From the NCBI GenBank assembly GCA_037893245.1, contig JBAIAA010001638.1:18923-82922 (forward strand): a stretch of DNA of 64,000 nucleotides, written 5' to 3'. The translations under genes were made by a program, and so were the position numbers. Under the pieces are notes generated by a model. It was not told where the DNA came from. It saw only the letters and a program-made list of their open reading frames with translations, and searched no databases. This DNA comes from Crossaster papposus. Taxonomy: Eukaryota; Echinodermata; Asteroidea; Velatida; Solasteridae. Positions 50,001-61,335 of the stretch are shown one piece after another. The stretch's first letter is position 1; every line of letters begins with the position of its first letter.

Positions 50001-53000
50001 AAATTTTTAAAGCTAATTTGAAAACTTATCTTTTTAAGCAGTACTTTTTATTACCTAATTGATAGTTTTAGATTACTTGGTGTTTTTATGATTGTTATAT
50101 ATTTGTACAGCCCTTTGGGATGTCTTTGTGACATGGAAAGCTTTTTAATAATTATTATTATTTTTATTATTATTATTACCGCGGTGAAAATGTAAACTAT
50201 TGATACTGTACAAGATATAACAACTCTGAATCAATTTTTTCATTTATATATTTGAGTAGCAAAACAAAGGTTAGGTTTGCACAAAAAATACTTTGATTCT
50301 CCACAAAGAAATGTTCTAGTAGATTCTAGAGTTACTGATTCTAGTAGTTACTGATTCTAGTAGTTACTGATTTTTGTTCAGTAATTTTCATATCCCTTCA
50401 CCAAATTAGAGCACAAAAGCCTAAACATTTCAACAATCTACATTATGTCCAACTCACCGTACATGTACCAGTACCAGTATACATGTATACTGTATTCCTA
50501 ATGTGTGTACGGGTGTGCCAAAAACCAAGTTTTTCACTCCAATCACAACAACAGAATGTGCCCAACCGAGCACTTGTTTACGAGACAAAACTCAAAACAC
50601 CAAACTCAAAAACCTGCAATGTCAAAAAAGTCAACTGAAGTGAAGTCACCAATCATTCAAGAGGGACACTTTTGCTATTTAATTTTAGCACGTACATGGC
50701 CCTAAAAAATGGTTTTTCAATTTGTTGTCAATAATTCACTTAGCATTCTTGTGTTTTAATTTTGTTGTACTATTCTAGTGTGTATTCGTCACTGTTGAAG
50801 GAATGGAAATAAATGTTCTATTGAACTGAATTGAATTGAATTGTACTAATTGCTGGAGGGCACACAAAAATACAAATATTAGTGGTTTTTTTACGACATC
50901 TACCGGTATCTGGATGCTTTATAAATGGCATCATTGAATAAATTCCACTGCAAATCACAAAGGGTCGAAAAAGCAGAGGAAAAATATAAAGAATATACAT
51001 CGGCACAGTCCAGTAATAAAATCCTATATTTAGTGCACTGTATCACAAAAAGTTGTACATAAAGTAATAAAGAAAACGTGCTGATGCATGATTTGTAGCA
51101 AATAAAAAACTCCCTGTTGATTTCACTTGATGAATACATACTAGTTTGCAGAAATGAAAATAACATCTACCCAACAAAAAGAGGTTGTGTACAAAGTCTA
51201 TGAAAATTTTCTAAATATTTCCAAACAAGATTGTTTCTCAGTCCCATATTCATGCCTTTTGATGATATATGAAGAAAAAGTTGTGTAAGGTTGCAACATT
51301 CTCTCAAAAAATGGTGCTACTTAAGACAACATGTATGTATGATTTCATGAACTCATCTTCATCATAAACCCATAGACTGGTACACTTGTGTGAGCTACAC
51401 AGATCTACACATCTAAACCACTGAAAACTCTTCCATCTGAATGTTTGTACTCACAACGGTGAAGAACTCTTCACAAACTCAAAGACCAGAACCATCGGCT
51501 TCACAAAAACATCCTTCCATTGGACATCGTATTTGTAATCCAGTAACTACTGTCAGCAAATTAAATCCGTGAAGGCGAAATAAGCCCAACAATACTAAAC
51601 GCTCCGTTGAGACGTGTCAATCCTGCCTAGTGGGCCATCACTCAAGTCCCATTGACTGAAAGCCAACAATCAACTTAACTATCTCTCTAACATCCGACTG
51701 ACAATAACACTGACTTCAACAAGCCAATCTCAGATTTCATTTCAGAATTGTCAACTGTCAACTGTCAAGTTTCACTTTTAAAGTTTTCAGATGACTCTTT
51801 TTAGAGATAGTTTAAATCGGCAAGTCTTATGTAAATTGAACCAATTGAACAATGGACAAATAACCCACAACTCATTAGGGATTCAAAGCATTTTACATTT
51901 GCATGAATATCTCTACCCACACTTCAGAGACATCTCATGCAACACTTATCCTATAAACTATTCAACCATAGAAGAATAAATAGCAGCTATAAATCCTTTG
52001 TCCATAATGCTATTGTCATACTACTTTAAGGTCTTCAATGATAAAGAAGATAGTGTTCATTTGGACACTGTTTTATTTGCATATTATTGATCCATGCTCC
52101 ATGAACCTGTCTCCTTCAGTTTATCAAGGTCTGGTTTCATACTGAAGCTATAGAGGGCAGCAGATATTTGTAGGCGTCTTGAGCACGTTGTACTACCTCT
52201 TGACAACAGAGGGTGACAAAGTAAGACAGCATCAAGATTTCATTAACAAAAATCGCATTCTAAAACCAATTCTTACTAGACCGAGTCTGAAACAGGCTTC
52301 CAGAGTTACGGCTACGTCTATTATCAGCCTGTTCATGCGTAGTTGTAATGGGCGAACACCTAGACAATAGCCATAGACAAGAGATTCGGATGCAGGCTCA
52401 ACAAAATTCACCAAGACACACGGCTCACTCTGAACAATAGAGTGCAGTCGACTAAGACATTTTTTCTCGCTCCTTTCAAAGATCCAGTCTTCAAAGTTGC
52501 AGCAAAACATGCAGTCACATTTTTCTTTCAGAATCTAAAGTCTATACAAATTCTTACACTCCCCCTAGTATTGAAAATGTGTCTTGAAAATGATGGACTC
52601 CGCACTAGCTGTTACCGACTTAACGGCGGTAATTTATTTCTCACTTTTAAAATTCTACAGAACACGAGAGTTCTTTTAAAATCCTACCTGAAGTGATGTT
52701 CCCCCCTTGGCTGTGTACTCCGGTGGTCTAAAGTTAATGTCTGCGACATCTGCAAGAAAACAGAGGACAAATTCACATTTTTCTTTAGTTTTACTGTTGA
52801 TTATTCTACATGTATGTTCGTAAACCCCTTCCCAAAAAGTTAATTACATGTATGTACAATTTTGAAAGAACAGCAAAAAAATATATTTAGTACAATTTAA
52901 GACAGAGTGGACCCCCTTTTGTCCCTCTACCATGTACATGTACGGTACATACTCCAAACTATTGTTACCTATAAACACATCCCTGTATATATCTAAAAAG

Positions 53001-54619
53001 AATTCCTAAGATTTTAGGAACACTTGTGACCAACACAAAAAGTGACCTTATAAAGAGGTTAATCCTCTAATAAGAGGATTTTGTCTTTGTTGTGTTCAGG
53101 AACCACACACACAAAAACAGTTCCATAAATGGCATTATCTCAAAATAGGCAATTTGTTCTGGATTGTATTTTTGGCAATCAGTTTTTTTTTTATATCCGA
53201 AGCACAAAAATACAACTGTAGTAATAGTTAAAATCCCCCATAGAAAGTACACCCAGGTAAAAGTGCAAGGTTTGTTTTCTATCTAATTTCAATAGGTCAA
53301 GGTATCCTAGCAACCAACGCATGATAGGACTGTGGGACCAGTGAAGCGAGGATGCACCAGTCATTGTCAGGGTTGGATATAGCCATATCGGTTGGGAGGG
53401 ATCTTGTTTTGTAATTGTGAGGGAATGCAAATTAACTGTGACTGGCAAGTTGTGAACCATGCATGTACGTACAGTACACGTACTTGTATCAGCAAGGCTG
53501 CTTAACAGGCACCTCATTAAAAAAAAAGAATCTTCTTCTAAAAGTCAGACCCCATTAGTTTGACAGATTAGGGCTACTTTAATACTTACTGCACTTTCCA
53601 CCAACTTCACCAACATTTCAACCTTCAAGGTGCCACATCCCTTTCTTTTTTCCAGACTGATTAGAACACTTAATAACAAGAGGGCATTTTGTTTCCCTAA
53701 ACTGGTTTTCCAGGCCACTGATAGCCCTCTCACTTTTGTCCGGGGATTAGGAGACTACTTATTAGACAGCATACAACAAAATATAACCCTTATCGTGAAA
53801 TCGACTTTAGAAAAGGCTCGATCACCTGGGTACATGTAGTTGTAATTACCAATCAGATAGACTTTGGAAATCAGGGAGGCAGGTCTTCTATAAAATCAAG
53901 CCAACAATTTGTCAGAAGAGATCAACTTTGGACAACAGTGCAAAGTTGCTGTTTGTACAAAGGTGGCAGAAGTGGCAAAGACTTCCAAACAATGATTCTT
54001 TTGTAAAATGACCTTCCAAGATCAATCCTGGTGATTTCCTTTTTTAAGAGAAGGAATAAAGTAAAGTTATTGCCAATGAATTATATATTAGTTGATTCAA
54101 AATGCTCAATGTTGTAAATATGCGCGCTGCATGAAAAATTCAAAGTATGCTTTAAACAAAACTGTGCACCTCTACACAGAGAATTCACAAGAAACAAAAC
54201 AACAAAAAACAAGAACAACTGCCTGAAGCCGGTTGAAAATGAATGACATTTTCTTGCTTTTTTCTCGGCATTCATGATTGTAAAACTGTGGGAAGGTCAG
54301 TTAAACTATAAAATACAACCCCCAAATCCATCCATTGCAGTACCTAGTTTAACTCGCCACACAACAATTTGTTACCTGTATCAATGAAGCACACACAACC
54401 TCCACCGTCAAATGCCAGTGTGTCTGCACTCAGACAGAGATTACTGAACTGGTCAGCAGAAGCCATCCGGAACGCATCCAATGACAAGACGCACTCCTTG
54501 CACACTGCCCACATCTCCACCTCCCTCAGACATCCTTGACGAAGATCCAAGACGTCCGTCAAGGAAACCAACTCTTCGTCTTCTTGGAGCGTGGGTAGAG
54601 GCTCAAAGAGATAACTCAT
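35044..54619 (-). CDS. KNDC1: KNDC1 (very-KIND): KIND-domain Ras guanine-nucleotide exchange factor
   Basis: Coding exons in order of translation: 54619-54376, 52749-52688, 47258-46991, 46793-43542, 43332-43179, 42819-41565, 41127-41037, 40852-40696, 40452-40324, 39627-39517, 39341-39194, 38900-38769, 38533-38324, 38168-37926, 36311-36189, 36014-35797, 35275-35044. They sum to 7029 bp (2342 codons plus stop) with all phases consistent; human KNDC1 is about 1749. The N-terminus has [22 protein letters not shown] and [12 protein letters not shown], the KIND fold (about residues 5-180), a catalytically dead kinase C-lobe. Residues about 190-1275 come from one 3.25-kb exon. After it, [14 protein letters not shown] and [16 protein letters not shown] are conserved KNDC1 features. 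RasGEF-N spans about 1850-2000 ([17 protein letters not shown]). RasGEF spans about 2065-2310 ([33 protein letters not shown]). Mammalian KNDC1 binds MAP2 and restrains dendrite growth through Ras. Only one KIND copy is seen, against two in mammals. Confidence 0.93.
35330..35720 (+). repeat. Diverged 60-bp repeats in KNDC1 intron
   Basis: Six or so imperfect units built of AATTGTAAGGGGTTAGCC, TTGCATTT and TATTAAAATTGGCCAAAA fill most of the last KNDC1 intron (35276-35796). The inverted partner array is at 33348-33575. Confidence 0.75.
36546..37655. repeat. 21-bp minisatellite with directional decay
   Basis: It starts as about 17 near-identical copies of TTGATTATGGTTAATGAATA (plus A). It shifts to TTGATTATGGGTAATTAATA, then TTGATTCTGGGTAATTAATA, then TTGATTCTGGTTAATTAATA. 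Finally it shortens to 14-18-bp units ending in ATCGATTCTAAATTAATA. The stepwise change of unit form along the array parallels that of the WDR11 intron array. Confidence 0.9.
37660..37730 (+). mobile_element. 3' tail of a non-LTR retrotransposon
   Basis: CGCCTTGAGCGCCAATTTG, GGCACTATACAAG and a TTATTATT tail are typical of the 3' ends of CR1/L2-like LINEs or SINEs that copy them. No coding part remains. Confidence 0.5.
39670..39903. mobile_element. MITE family B, best-preserved copy
   Basis: A 234-bp element begins CCAGTTCGCGCCGGGATTAT and ends CCGGCGCGAACTGG. It is flanked by TTAA at 39666-39669 and 39904-39907. The terminal repeats start with CC after TTAA, as expected for piggyBac-like elements. 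It lies in the KNDC1 intron between the exons at 39517-39627 and 40324-40452. Confidence 0.88.
40130..40175 (+). mobile_element. tRNA-like SINE fragment
   Basis: TTGATAGCGCAATGG resembles an A box and GGGTTCGACACCC a B box, but they are nearly adjacent, so the part between is deleted. It lies in a KNDC1 intron. Confidence 0.4.
40540..40620 (+). mobile_element. SINE fragment with B box
   Basis: GTGGGTTCAAGTCCTGCC has a B-box/T-arm form and is followed by a short body GGGATGTTTTTCTCACAAG. The A-box end is missing. It lies in a KNDC1 intron. Confidence 0.4.
43542..46793 (-). CDS. KNDC1: KNDC1 giant exon encoding the disordered middle region
   Basis: One 3252-bp exon, open throughout, encodes residues about 192-1275. 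It is rich in Ser, Thr, Lys and Pro, with acidic stretches (near [20 protein letters not shown]), a basic stretch ([12 protein letters not shown]) and an A/K-rich probable helix ([17 protein letters not shown]). A Ser-rich stretch ([15 protein letters not shown]) lies close to the end. Only the last 40 residues, into [14 protein letters not shown], look like a folded conserved part. The acceptor is an unusual run of 14 C before AG; the donor is GTATGT. It is preceded by the KIND-domain exons and followed by the conserved linker exon. Confidence 0.9.
48659..48818. mobile_element. Near-perfect 160-bp palindrome
   Basis: Two arms of about 75 bp are almost fully complementary around a loop of about five bases (AAACA). 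The outer ends read TATGTGACCCAGCACGAGTA and the complement of the same. The mismatches are a few substitutions and a 2-bp indel. It has the form of a foldback transposon or an inverted duplicate of one transposon end. The transcript would form a very stable hairpin inside a KNDC1 intron. Confidence 0.85.
49560..50165 (+). mobile_element. 5'-truncated non-LTR retrotransposon: end of reverse transcriptase ORF and tail
   Basis: An open frame (in frame from about 49583, stop at 50062) encodes [79 protein letters not shown] and [14 protein letters not shown]. These are the standard C-terminal motifs of CR1/L2/jockey-clade reverse transcriptase polyproteins. It continues into a short 3' UTR (TTGTACAGCCCTTTGGGATG) and an ATT-rich tail ending about 50165. 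The catalytic palm and endonuclease are missing, so it is a dead fragment, opposite in orientation to the host gene KNDC1. The intact frame suggests fairly recent insertion. Confidence 0.9.
52283..52395 (+). repeat. Dispersed repeat family E, copy 1
   Basis: AAACAGGCTTCCAGAGTTAC, CTACGTCTATTATCAGCCTG and CAATAGCCATAGACAAGAG match a second copy at 58110-58215 in the same orientation. The two ends are partly self-complementary around GTTACGGCTAC and TAGCCATAG. The class is unknown. Confidence 0.65.
54215..54345 (-). mobile_element. MITE family A fragment
   Basis: TTTTTTCTCGGCATTCATGA, AGGTCAGTTAAACTATAAAA and CCCCCAAATCCATCCATT match the interior of the copy at 9767-10145. The terminal repeat is lost. 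It ends 31 bp short of the donor of the first KNDC1 coding exon. Confidence 0.7.
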
Positions 54620-55222
54620 CTCGTTCGACTTAGTGAGGAATTTGTTTACAAAGTCTTACTCGATGTTTGCGACGTCATTTTTCCACTACCCAAGGTGTTC
54701 TCACTCTCACTGTGGTTGTGTGACATCCTTGCCCGAGTTTGGGATTGTCCTTTCTCGACAACAGATTTCCGTTTTCAGGTTTGACCAACCTTGCAAACCG
54801 TTTATCACAATTAATGTACGTTCCCCATAAACACAAAACTTGCAACTTTGAACAGACTTGAAGATTCCGTGGACGAAATCCAAACCATCACATCTGAAGT
54901 ATAGAACTCATCTCCCTTGGAATCTAGTTTTGAAGAACTTGTACTGTAATATCGTTATAGATGATAACTTCCAGCACTGTGTGGTAACAACACACCGCAG
55001 CTACAGAATTATAAAACTTGTTGCTACAATAAATGCCAACTGGTATGTAACCCACTGACGTAAAATTCCCTGAGTATTTGAAGATGATTTGGCAAAGTAA
55101 ATGCATCATACTTGACAACTTATCCTCGCATGCTGTTTATCACAACTCCTTTTCATAGTCACCAAATTGCCGATGATACTTTTTAAAACTCACAACCCTG
55201 CCACTGATTATATTGTACTTAC
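54620..55222. other. 5' flank of the KNDC1 start codon
   Basis: Upstream of the ATG at 54619 an in-frame stop lies about 40 bases away on the minus strand, so this ATG is the first available in the exon. Human KNDC1 has about 30 residues before the shared FEPLPTL motif, so a short N-terminus here is reasonable. No TATA box is obvious, and an upstream 5' UTR exon is possible. Confidence 0.5.
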
Positions 55223-56767
55223 AAAGGTTTCCAGTGAACTCTGGCCTGTAGTAACTCGACCCCAGAGGGTGAATATCCTTTTGTACAAACTCCGGCAAAC
55301 GAAGCGTGAAATTCCACCAACGCTAATAATACAGTAGCTGGCTGGGCCAAGGAAAAACACACAGGTTGGGTATATATACTCGGAGAGCATTACAAATCAG
55401 CTTTTTCAATTCTGTTGCACAACCTGCTACTATGAAATTCAACCTTTGCCTGTCATGCAGGTTGGAAATAAACCTCCGAATAGAACTGATAGAAAATTGG
55501 TTGTAGGCATAGCCAGTACTACAGATTTGTATCCTCAATACAATTTAAATTTTAGTTAATTGACAGAAACAAATTGTGTTGCATTGTATTTAATTTACAC
55601 TTTTTGCTTGCACAAGTTGCTCAAGTTCAACAATCATGGCAATTAATTGCCCAAAATAGGCTACTACATACACACCACAGAAAAATTTAGCATTTCACCA
55701 CATCTTGATCGACTTTAAATTGGTTCAGTGCGGCAGTGTCTACAGTATTTTTTTGTAATCACTTTCATTTGAATTGAAGATAAAATTACAAATGAGGAAT
55801 CCGTTTCAAACGGAATAAAACCGGATAATGGTCCTAGCTTTTTCCATCCGTAAATCAAGAGTAGTAATCACTCACGAAAGGTTCACCCGGTTCATGTTGC
55901 ATTCAAGGAGCTCCATGGTCCAACCATCTAGTCCTGACTCCTGACACTTCATATTCCGCCTGGAGAAACGAAGAAACATCCATCTCCTTGGGATGCGTTC
56001 CACTTCCACACAGTTCCAGATCCACACGACGCACCAATAAATCACGACGCTTTCTCTTTTCACTCGCTGAATTGAACGCAAAAGGGTCGAAATTCGCTAC
56101 TCCATTGAACCCATTCGTCTCAGAGTACATAGCGGTGTGATGTCTTGTTTATATGTTGCTGTTTTCATGCCTTTTCAGATGCAAATTTGATTATTTAAAG
56201 TTCTTGAAATCGATTACGAAAGATATGGAGCTTTATACTCACCGCGCTTCACTGTAAACTTTTCCACCATGTGCAACACGCCCTCTATTGATGCTCTTTT
56301 GAGTGTTGGCGATTTCGGACACACAGCGTCCACTACCGACAGAGTGCCAACGAACTGACCAACAAACGGAATGCTCATTTTTTGTTGTCGTTTTGTTCAA
56401 GAGCCAGCAATGGCCCCTTCTTATAATCGTGTGAAATTCTAAATTCTTAATAATTGTTCCCAACAGACAACTTTGAATATTTTATTTTATTCCTTTATGG
56501 ACTTTGATATTGAAATGGGGTGGTGGGCTCCTAGTCGTAGGCGCGAAGTAGGCCGGGGGTGGAGGTGGGGGTGGGGTGGGGTAGGGGGATAGACGCTGTA
56601 CCAGAATAAACATGATTCAGGTAACAATTTGCTCATTGTTATATACCTAACCCAACTACATGTACCTACCTTGTAAAGGAATATCTAAAAGAAAAATGAA
56701 ATACTTTACCCATATTTGCAAGAATGACGTGGTCAACGAAGTCGGAAATCACGTCCATTTGTTGCAT
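55223..56767 (-). CDS. Possible four-exon unrecognised reading frame upstream of KNDC1
   Basis: Candidate exons on the minus strand: 56767-56710 (starts ATG CAA CAA ATG, donor GTAAAG), 56438-56243 (donor GTGAGT), 55959-55876 (strong acceptor TTCGTTTCTCCAG, donor GTGAGT) and 55322-55223 (donor GTAAGT). Phases agree at all three junctions and give 146 open codons. Sample segments are MDVISDFVDHVILANM, GLDGWTMELLECNMN and FVCRSLYKRIFTLWG. No domain is recognised and no final exon was found. It could instead be 5' non-coding exons of KNDC1, or chance; two acceptors are weak. Confidence 0.25.
56515..56595 (+). repeat. G-rich tract
   Basis: An interrupted run of GGGGTGG, GGTGGGGGTGG-type segments capable of forming a G-quadruplex on the plus strand. 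It lies in the inferred 5' region of the minus-strand transcription unit(s). Confidence 0.6.
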
Positions 56768-58109
56768 ATCTGTCTTTGTTTGAAGCCAAGTGCTTAGCGG
56801 TATTAAATATTATATCACTTGGCCGATGAATCTGCACTCGAAAATTGAATGTCGTAGGTTCGCCTTCCTTCTACTGCTCTACGTTGAATTATGTGGCAAA
56901 GATTCTTGTTGGCTTTTTAGTCGCATCCGTTGATCGATCACGCAAGTAATAAACATGGCTGCAAACGGAACTTGGTGTGTACAAAGACCTAGAGTCAACG
57001 GGCGCGCAATATAAACCGCACGTATACCCCACAATAAAGTCTAATATTTTATAACGGCCAGCAAATGCGAATAACATTCTGTCATCTGCCAGGTTTAGTT
57101 TCTATTGGACAGTTATAGTTCTGTGGTGAATTGGGGCGTGATGAATAAATGTCGAATTTGACGGGCAACTATTAATGTCGATAACGATCAAATTTTACCT
57201 GAAAAGGTACAGGCCATATACGTGACCAAAGTTGTTTTTAGATTTGACGAGCGAAACGAACTCCAAATTTCCTTTCTGACAAATGAGGTTACAAAACGAC
57301 TTCGTTTAAAAGAGAAATTTACTGAATAAATATTTACTCTTCAGAACAATGTCATTCAGAAACGGTTGTCAACATCTATTTGTAACTCCGACTTTGATGT
57401 CCAAAACTTCAGCAAACAACCCGCGCTGCGGAAAGCGCGGCAAAAATCACGTAGTTTCGCCTATTCTCTGCGTTGTCATGGAGATGAATGGAATCGGGCG
57501 CAAATGGAAAGCAAGTTCCGATGCTAAAACATCTTGAACATGGTTAACGTAACCACTAACCCCGTAAACTTGACACAGGTGCCTACAGCCTGGGGTGACA
57601 GGAACTATATGCACGTATCAAATAATAATCTCTGGTTTTTAAGCAGACCCCAGGCGAAAAAGTAGAGCAGGATCATTAAACAAAACAGGACAAAAGTAGG
57701 ACTCTGGAGGCACAAATCTGAATAAAAGTAGAGCATTATTTTGTGGGCTTTCCGGGGCATATAGTCGATACTTCCTCATATACCCACAGCATCATAAGCC
57801 TTACTTAGAATGTTCAACAGTGAAGGAAAGCTTGAAAACCGGTATTCTGAGAACCTAAGAACCTCTGCTTACAAAATAAATTAATACAATAAATAATACC
57901 ACACGGAGACAAATCAATTCATAAAACCACATACGTTGGATTCTGTGACCTTTATCAATCTTACTTCTATGATAATAATATCATTAATTTAACAAAAATG
58001 GAGAAATTAAATCAGTAACATTATAAATGCAACAAAAACTAAGTTATTTTTCTGCTTAATATTTCTTTTACTAAAAACGAAATAAACTCGGGTAAAATTA
58101 TTACTCGTT

Positions 58110-58215
58110 ACTGTTTCCGAAACAGGCTTCCAGCTACGGCTACGACTATTGTCAGCATTTCTCCATGTAGTTATAATGGTTGCAAACCTTAACAGTAGCC
58201 GTAGACAAGAGTTTC
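58110..58215 (+). repeat. Dispersed repeat family E, copy 2
   Basis: AAACAGGCTTCCAGCTACGG, ATTGTCAGCATTTC, AACAGTAGCCGTAGACAAGA and TTTCCGATGCGGC parallel the copy at 52283-52395. Complementary CTACGGCTAC and GTAGCCGTAG segments make it a hairpin with a loop of about 55 bases. Confidence 0.65.
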
Positions 58216-60957
58216 CGATGCGGCTTAACTCTCCAGCCAGCCAAGGTAGTCTTAAAACAGATCTGCCTGTATTTCTACACCCAATAAACTGAGAAAACGG
58301 GCAACATAATCTTCCAATTAAAATGTACATTTGTGTATAATCGTTTGTATGCTACTTGTATATACTATACATTATATATGCACAAATACATTGCTTACAA
58401 AACCATCTCAATCTACTGAGAGGATTGACAGAATGGTCCATGTAATAAGCTTGGCAAAGACGTTCTAGCATAATTACAGTGACAGCTTTTGGAAAGCAGG
58501 TAACTAGGTTTTAAAAAAATGAAATGAAACTTCGAATTTAGTTCGGTTTTGTTTTTCTCTCAAAATGACAGAGAAATGAAATAAATGCGAAGATGTGTAC
58601 ATTTAACATTATAATTATAATTATAATGCTACAGCCTCATAATTTTTTTTTTTTAAAGTAATTTGTATCACTGATGTGTACACTGGGAATATGCATGTAG
58701 TCTTTGCTCAAGGCTTGATTAAGATACACTTGTTCACTGCAAATATACATGTACTGCCCAACTTTAAGTTTCAATAAGAGGCAACATTGGCGATGTCTTG
58801 AAAAAAGACCAGATAACTGAGACTGAAGGACATTCTTCCAGGTACATCGAATCTCACCAGGATTTGTGTTTTCAGTTAGGCTAGACCAATATCCACATCA
58901 ATAATACAATTTTTTTTTAGAATACAATAAACATCGAGGTGCATCGATTACACACAACTTCCCTGCATTTACTAAATTCACAGAATTGTTTTTACCTAAA
59001 TAAGAATAAAATCCCACCGATTTAATCAAACCCACTCTGAAAGATTCTGGTTTCATTTCAAGTTCACTTAAGCATAGCTAAAGGCAGGCTGTTTATCAAG
59101 TATAAAATAGCAACATCACACTTATGCAGTATGCAAATTTATACAATATGCAAATGAATCACAAAAATATAGCCGAGAATAATTCTTTTCATTCTTATCT
59201 TCCTACTTATTATCTTCTCACACACAACAATTTGCCTATTATAGATTTATAAATTCGGTTCTAGTAAATAATTTTGTGAATCAAGTTTTGATTATATACC
59301 AAGAATTATAAGCGTTAAATATTTAGGTCTTTTTTAGCTAATCTTGAACGAATATTTTGTGTTACAGTTTTTTATAATGGTTTAAATTTACATGTATGTT
59401 TAAGTATTGTTCCTCAAGAACTGTACATTGGAAATAATAATTTTTTTGTTTGAAAATGATCAAAAATTGTTGAAATTTAACCGAGCCTGTATACAAATGC
59501 CTGTCTTTTTTGTCTCATAAGAAACATTTTTTCTACTTGAATCTAAATCCTAATTCTCGCACATTCTATCTTGAAATGGGCTGGTTTTGCATAAAGCATT
59601 ATAGAGCATTTTCAGCTTTATATATTTATTTTTGGGTTGGGTGAATTTGAGAGTGCATTTAACAAGAGTTAATGTGGTACAACGACAATGCCTTACAACC
59701 GCTGAAACCAAAAGCAGAAATGTATACAACCGTTTAAAGTGGTAACAAAGTTAATTATTCTCGTGTTTTTTCTTCTAACATTTACACCAAAATGGCTAAA
59801 CCAAAAAAAAAGGCAATAATATATAATATAATAATATAATATTCATATACTAGATTTAGCCAATCTGATGCAACCAATACTAAAAAAATGATAAATATAC
59901 ATACTTGCAACATTCGCTCAACTCTTTGTTGCCGTACAAACTTTGCGCAATTATAAAAGGCATTCACAAACAAATTTCACGTTTTTATTTGTTTTTAGTT
60001 TGTTTAAGTATAAGTGCACTTTAGGCTGGGTTGGCAACCTAGAAAATCTAAAGATACTTTGACGGGATTGGTTGTTTCAGTGCAAGGTCAAAGGTGAAAG
60101 GTTACTAAAAATGATACATTCTTTGGCTTTCATGTCACACACTAATGAGTCACAAAATGCCCCAACAGAACACATTCCGAATCGGAATAAAAAATAAAAA
60201 AAATCCTAAATTCATTTTAACCCTAACCTTCCTAATTCCATCAAAATCCATCCTCCAACTTCGGCAGATTTTGGGGGGCATGGTCTTGCAATCCTGGCTC
60301 GACGCAATTCTGTTGAGTATGATAGACTTGGGCCCAAAAGCCTAAAGCACTGCTAGGGGAATCCGATTGATTTTGTTCATCGTTGAGTACTTCTATTGTC
60401 ATTACAAATCATGTGTAACAAATTCAGCAATTCATTCAATATTTGTATACTATGTGGTCGGGTAAATTTGTGATTTGAGTTGGTAGACATTTAGAAATAG
60501 GTGTGAATTTGTGAAGAGGAAAGAAGAATTGCGGTTGATGCAAAGAAATGGATAAGGAATATATTTTTTTTTTTTAAAAACGAGAAATAACAAATACAAG
60601 GCAATAGATTAAGGATTACTACGTTGACATTCAGCTACAATTTACAATTATAACATCTGAAGTATTTGAGTAAAATTTAGATACCTCCAATCAAACGATA
60701 TCGCATTATCAGACCATTTTTTTTTCTTCAATTTTTTTTAATTACTTTTTCGCACAAAACTTCCACACTGAATCACGCCAAATTTTCACAATAAAGAGCC
60801 GACACCTAATGTATACAAACATTTTGTTACATCATCCCTGCGTTGTGTATTGCAGTTATAGGCGAAAATGGGCACTTCAAATTTGTAAGACAACATTTTG
60901 GCAATAGTTATACTTACTAGACATTTATGCACAAACCACTAACCATTATTATAAAGC

Positions 60958-61086
60958 TCGGTTCATACTCGGTGCGAAAGCAGAGTACGAATTTGTGACA
61001 TTACGGCAAGTTTTTTGTGTTGCGAATTCGCAAAAGTGACGTCAAAAGCGTATCGCATTCGCTTTCGCGTGAAGTATAGACCAGCC
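60958..61086. mobile_element. Small inverted-repeat element
   Basis: The left part GGTTCATACTCGGTGCGAAA and the right part GCTTTCGCGTGAAGTATAGA plus CC are imperfectly complementary. In between are GCGAATTCGC and CGTATCGCATTCGC. It is about 129 bp with no coding capacity. A half-site (CCAGTTCATACTTAATGGG) at about 22245 in WDR11 intron 17 may be a relic of the same family. Confidence 0.5.
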
Positions 61087-61095
61087 TAGGTATAG

Positions 61096-61335
61096 GGGGT
61101 AGGTGGAGGGCGTGGAGGGCTAGGTGGACTGGGGTGGAGGGCTAGGTGGACTGGGGTGGAGGGCGGGTTTGACTGGGGTGGAGGGCGGGGTGGACTGGGG
61201 TGGAGGGCAGGGTGGACTGGGGTGGAGGGCAGGGTGGACTGGGGTGGAGGGCAGGGTGGACTGGGGTATAGGGCGGGATGGACTGGGGTAGAGGGCGGGG
61301 TGGACTGGGGTGGGGCTGGGTTGGGGATGGGGTGG
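61096..61335. repeat. 22-bp G-rich minisatellite
   Basis: The unit GGACTGGGGTGGAGGGCAGG (plus GT) is repeated about nine times with GCGGGGT and TATAGGGC variants, then decays into GGGATGGGGTGGAGATGGG. The plus strand is nearly free of C and could form stacked G-quadruplexes. Proline-rich open frames on the minus strand are artefacts of the array. Confidence 0.9.

Larger units (their letters stand above)
47259..52687 (-). other. KNDC1 second intron, 5.4 kb
   Basis: This intron lies inside the KIND-domain coding region, between KGGTSLQ and [11 protein letters not shown]. It contains a near-perfect palindrome (48659-48818), a 5'-truncated LINE (49560-50165) and half of a dispersed-repeat pair (52283-52395). 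Short open frames in between lack any recognisable protein. Confidence 0.75.

Noticed and set aside
53191-53517. 108-codon minus-strand frame inside a KNDC1 intron
   Set aside because: No recognisable domain, no clear splice acceptor or donor in phase with KNDC1, and no conserved motif.
57349-57537. 62-codon plus-strand frame starting with ATG
   Set aside because: Short, without homology or splice context; the GC-rich centre is a hairpin.
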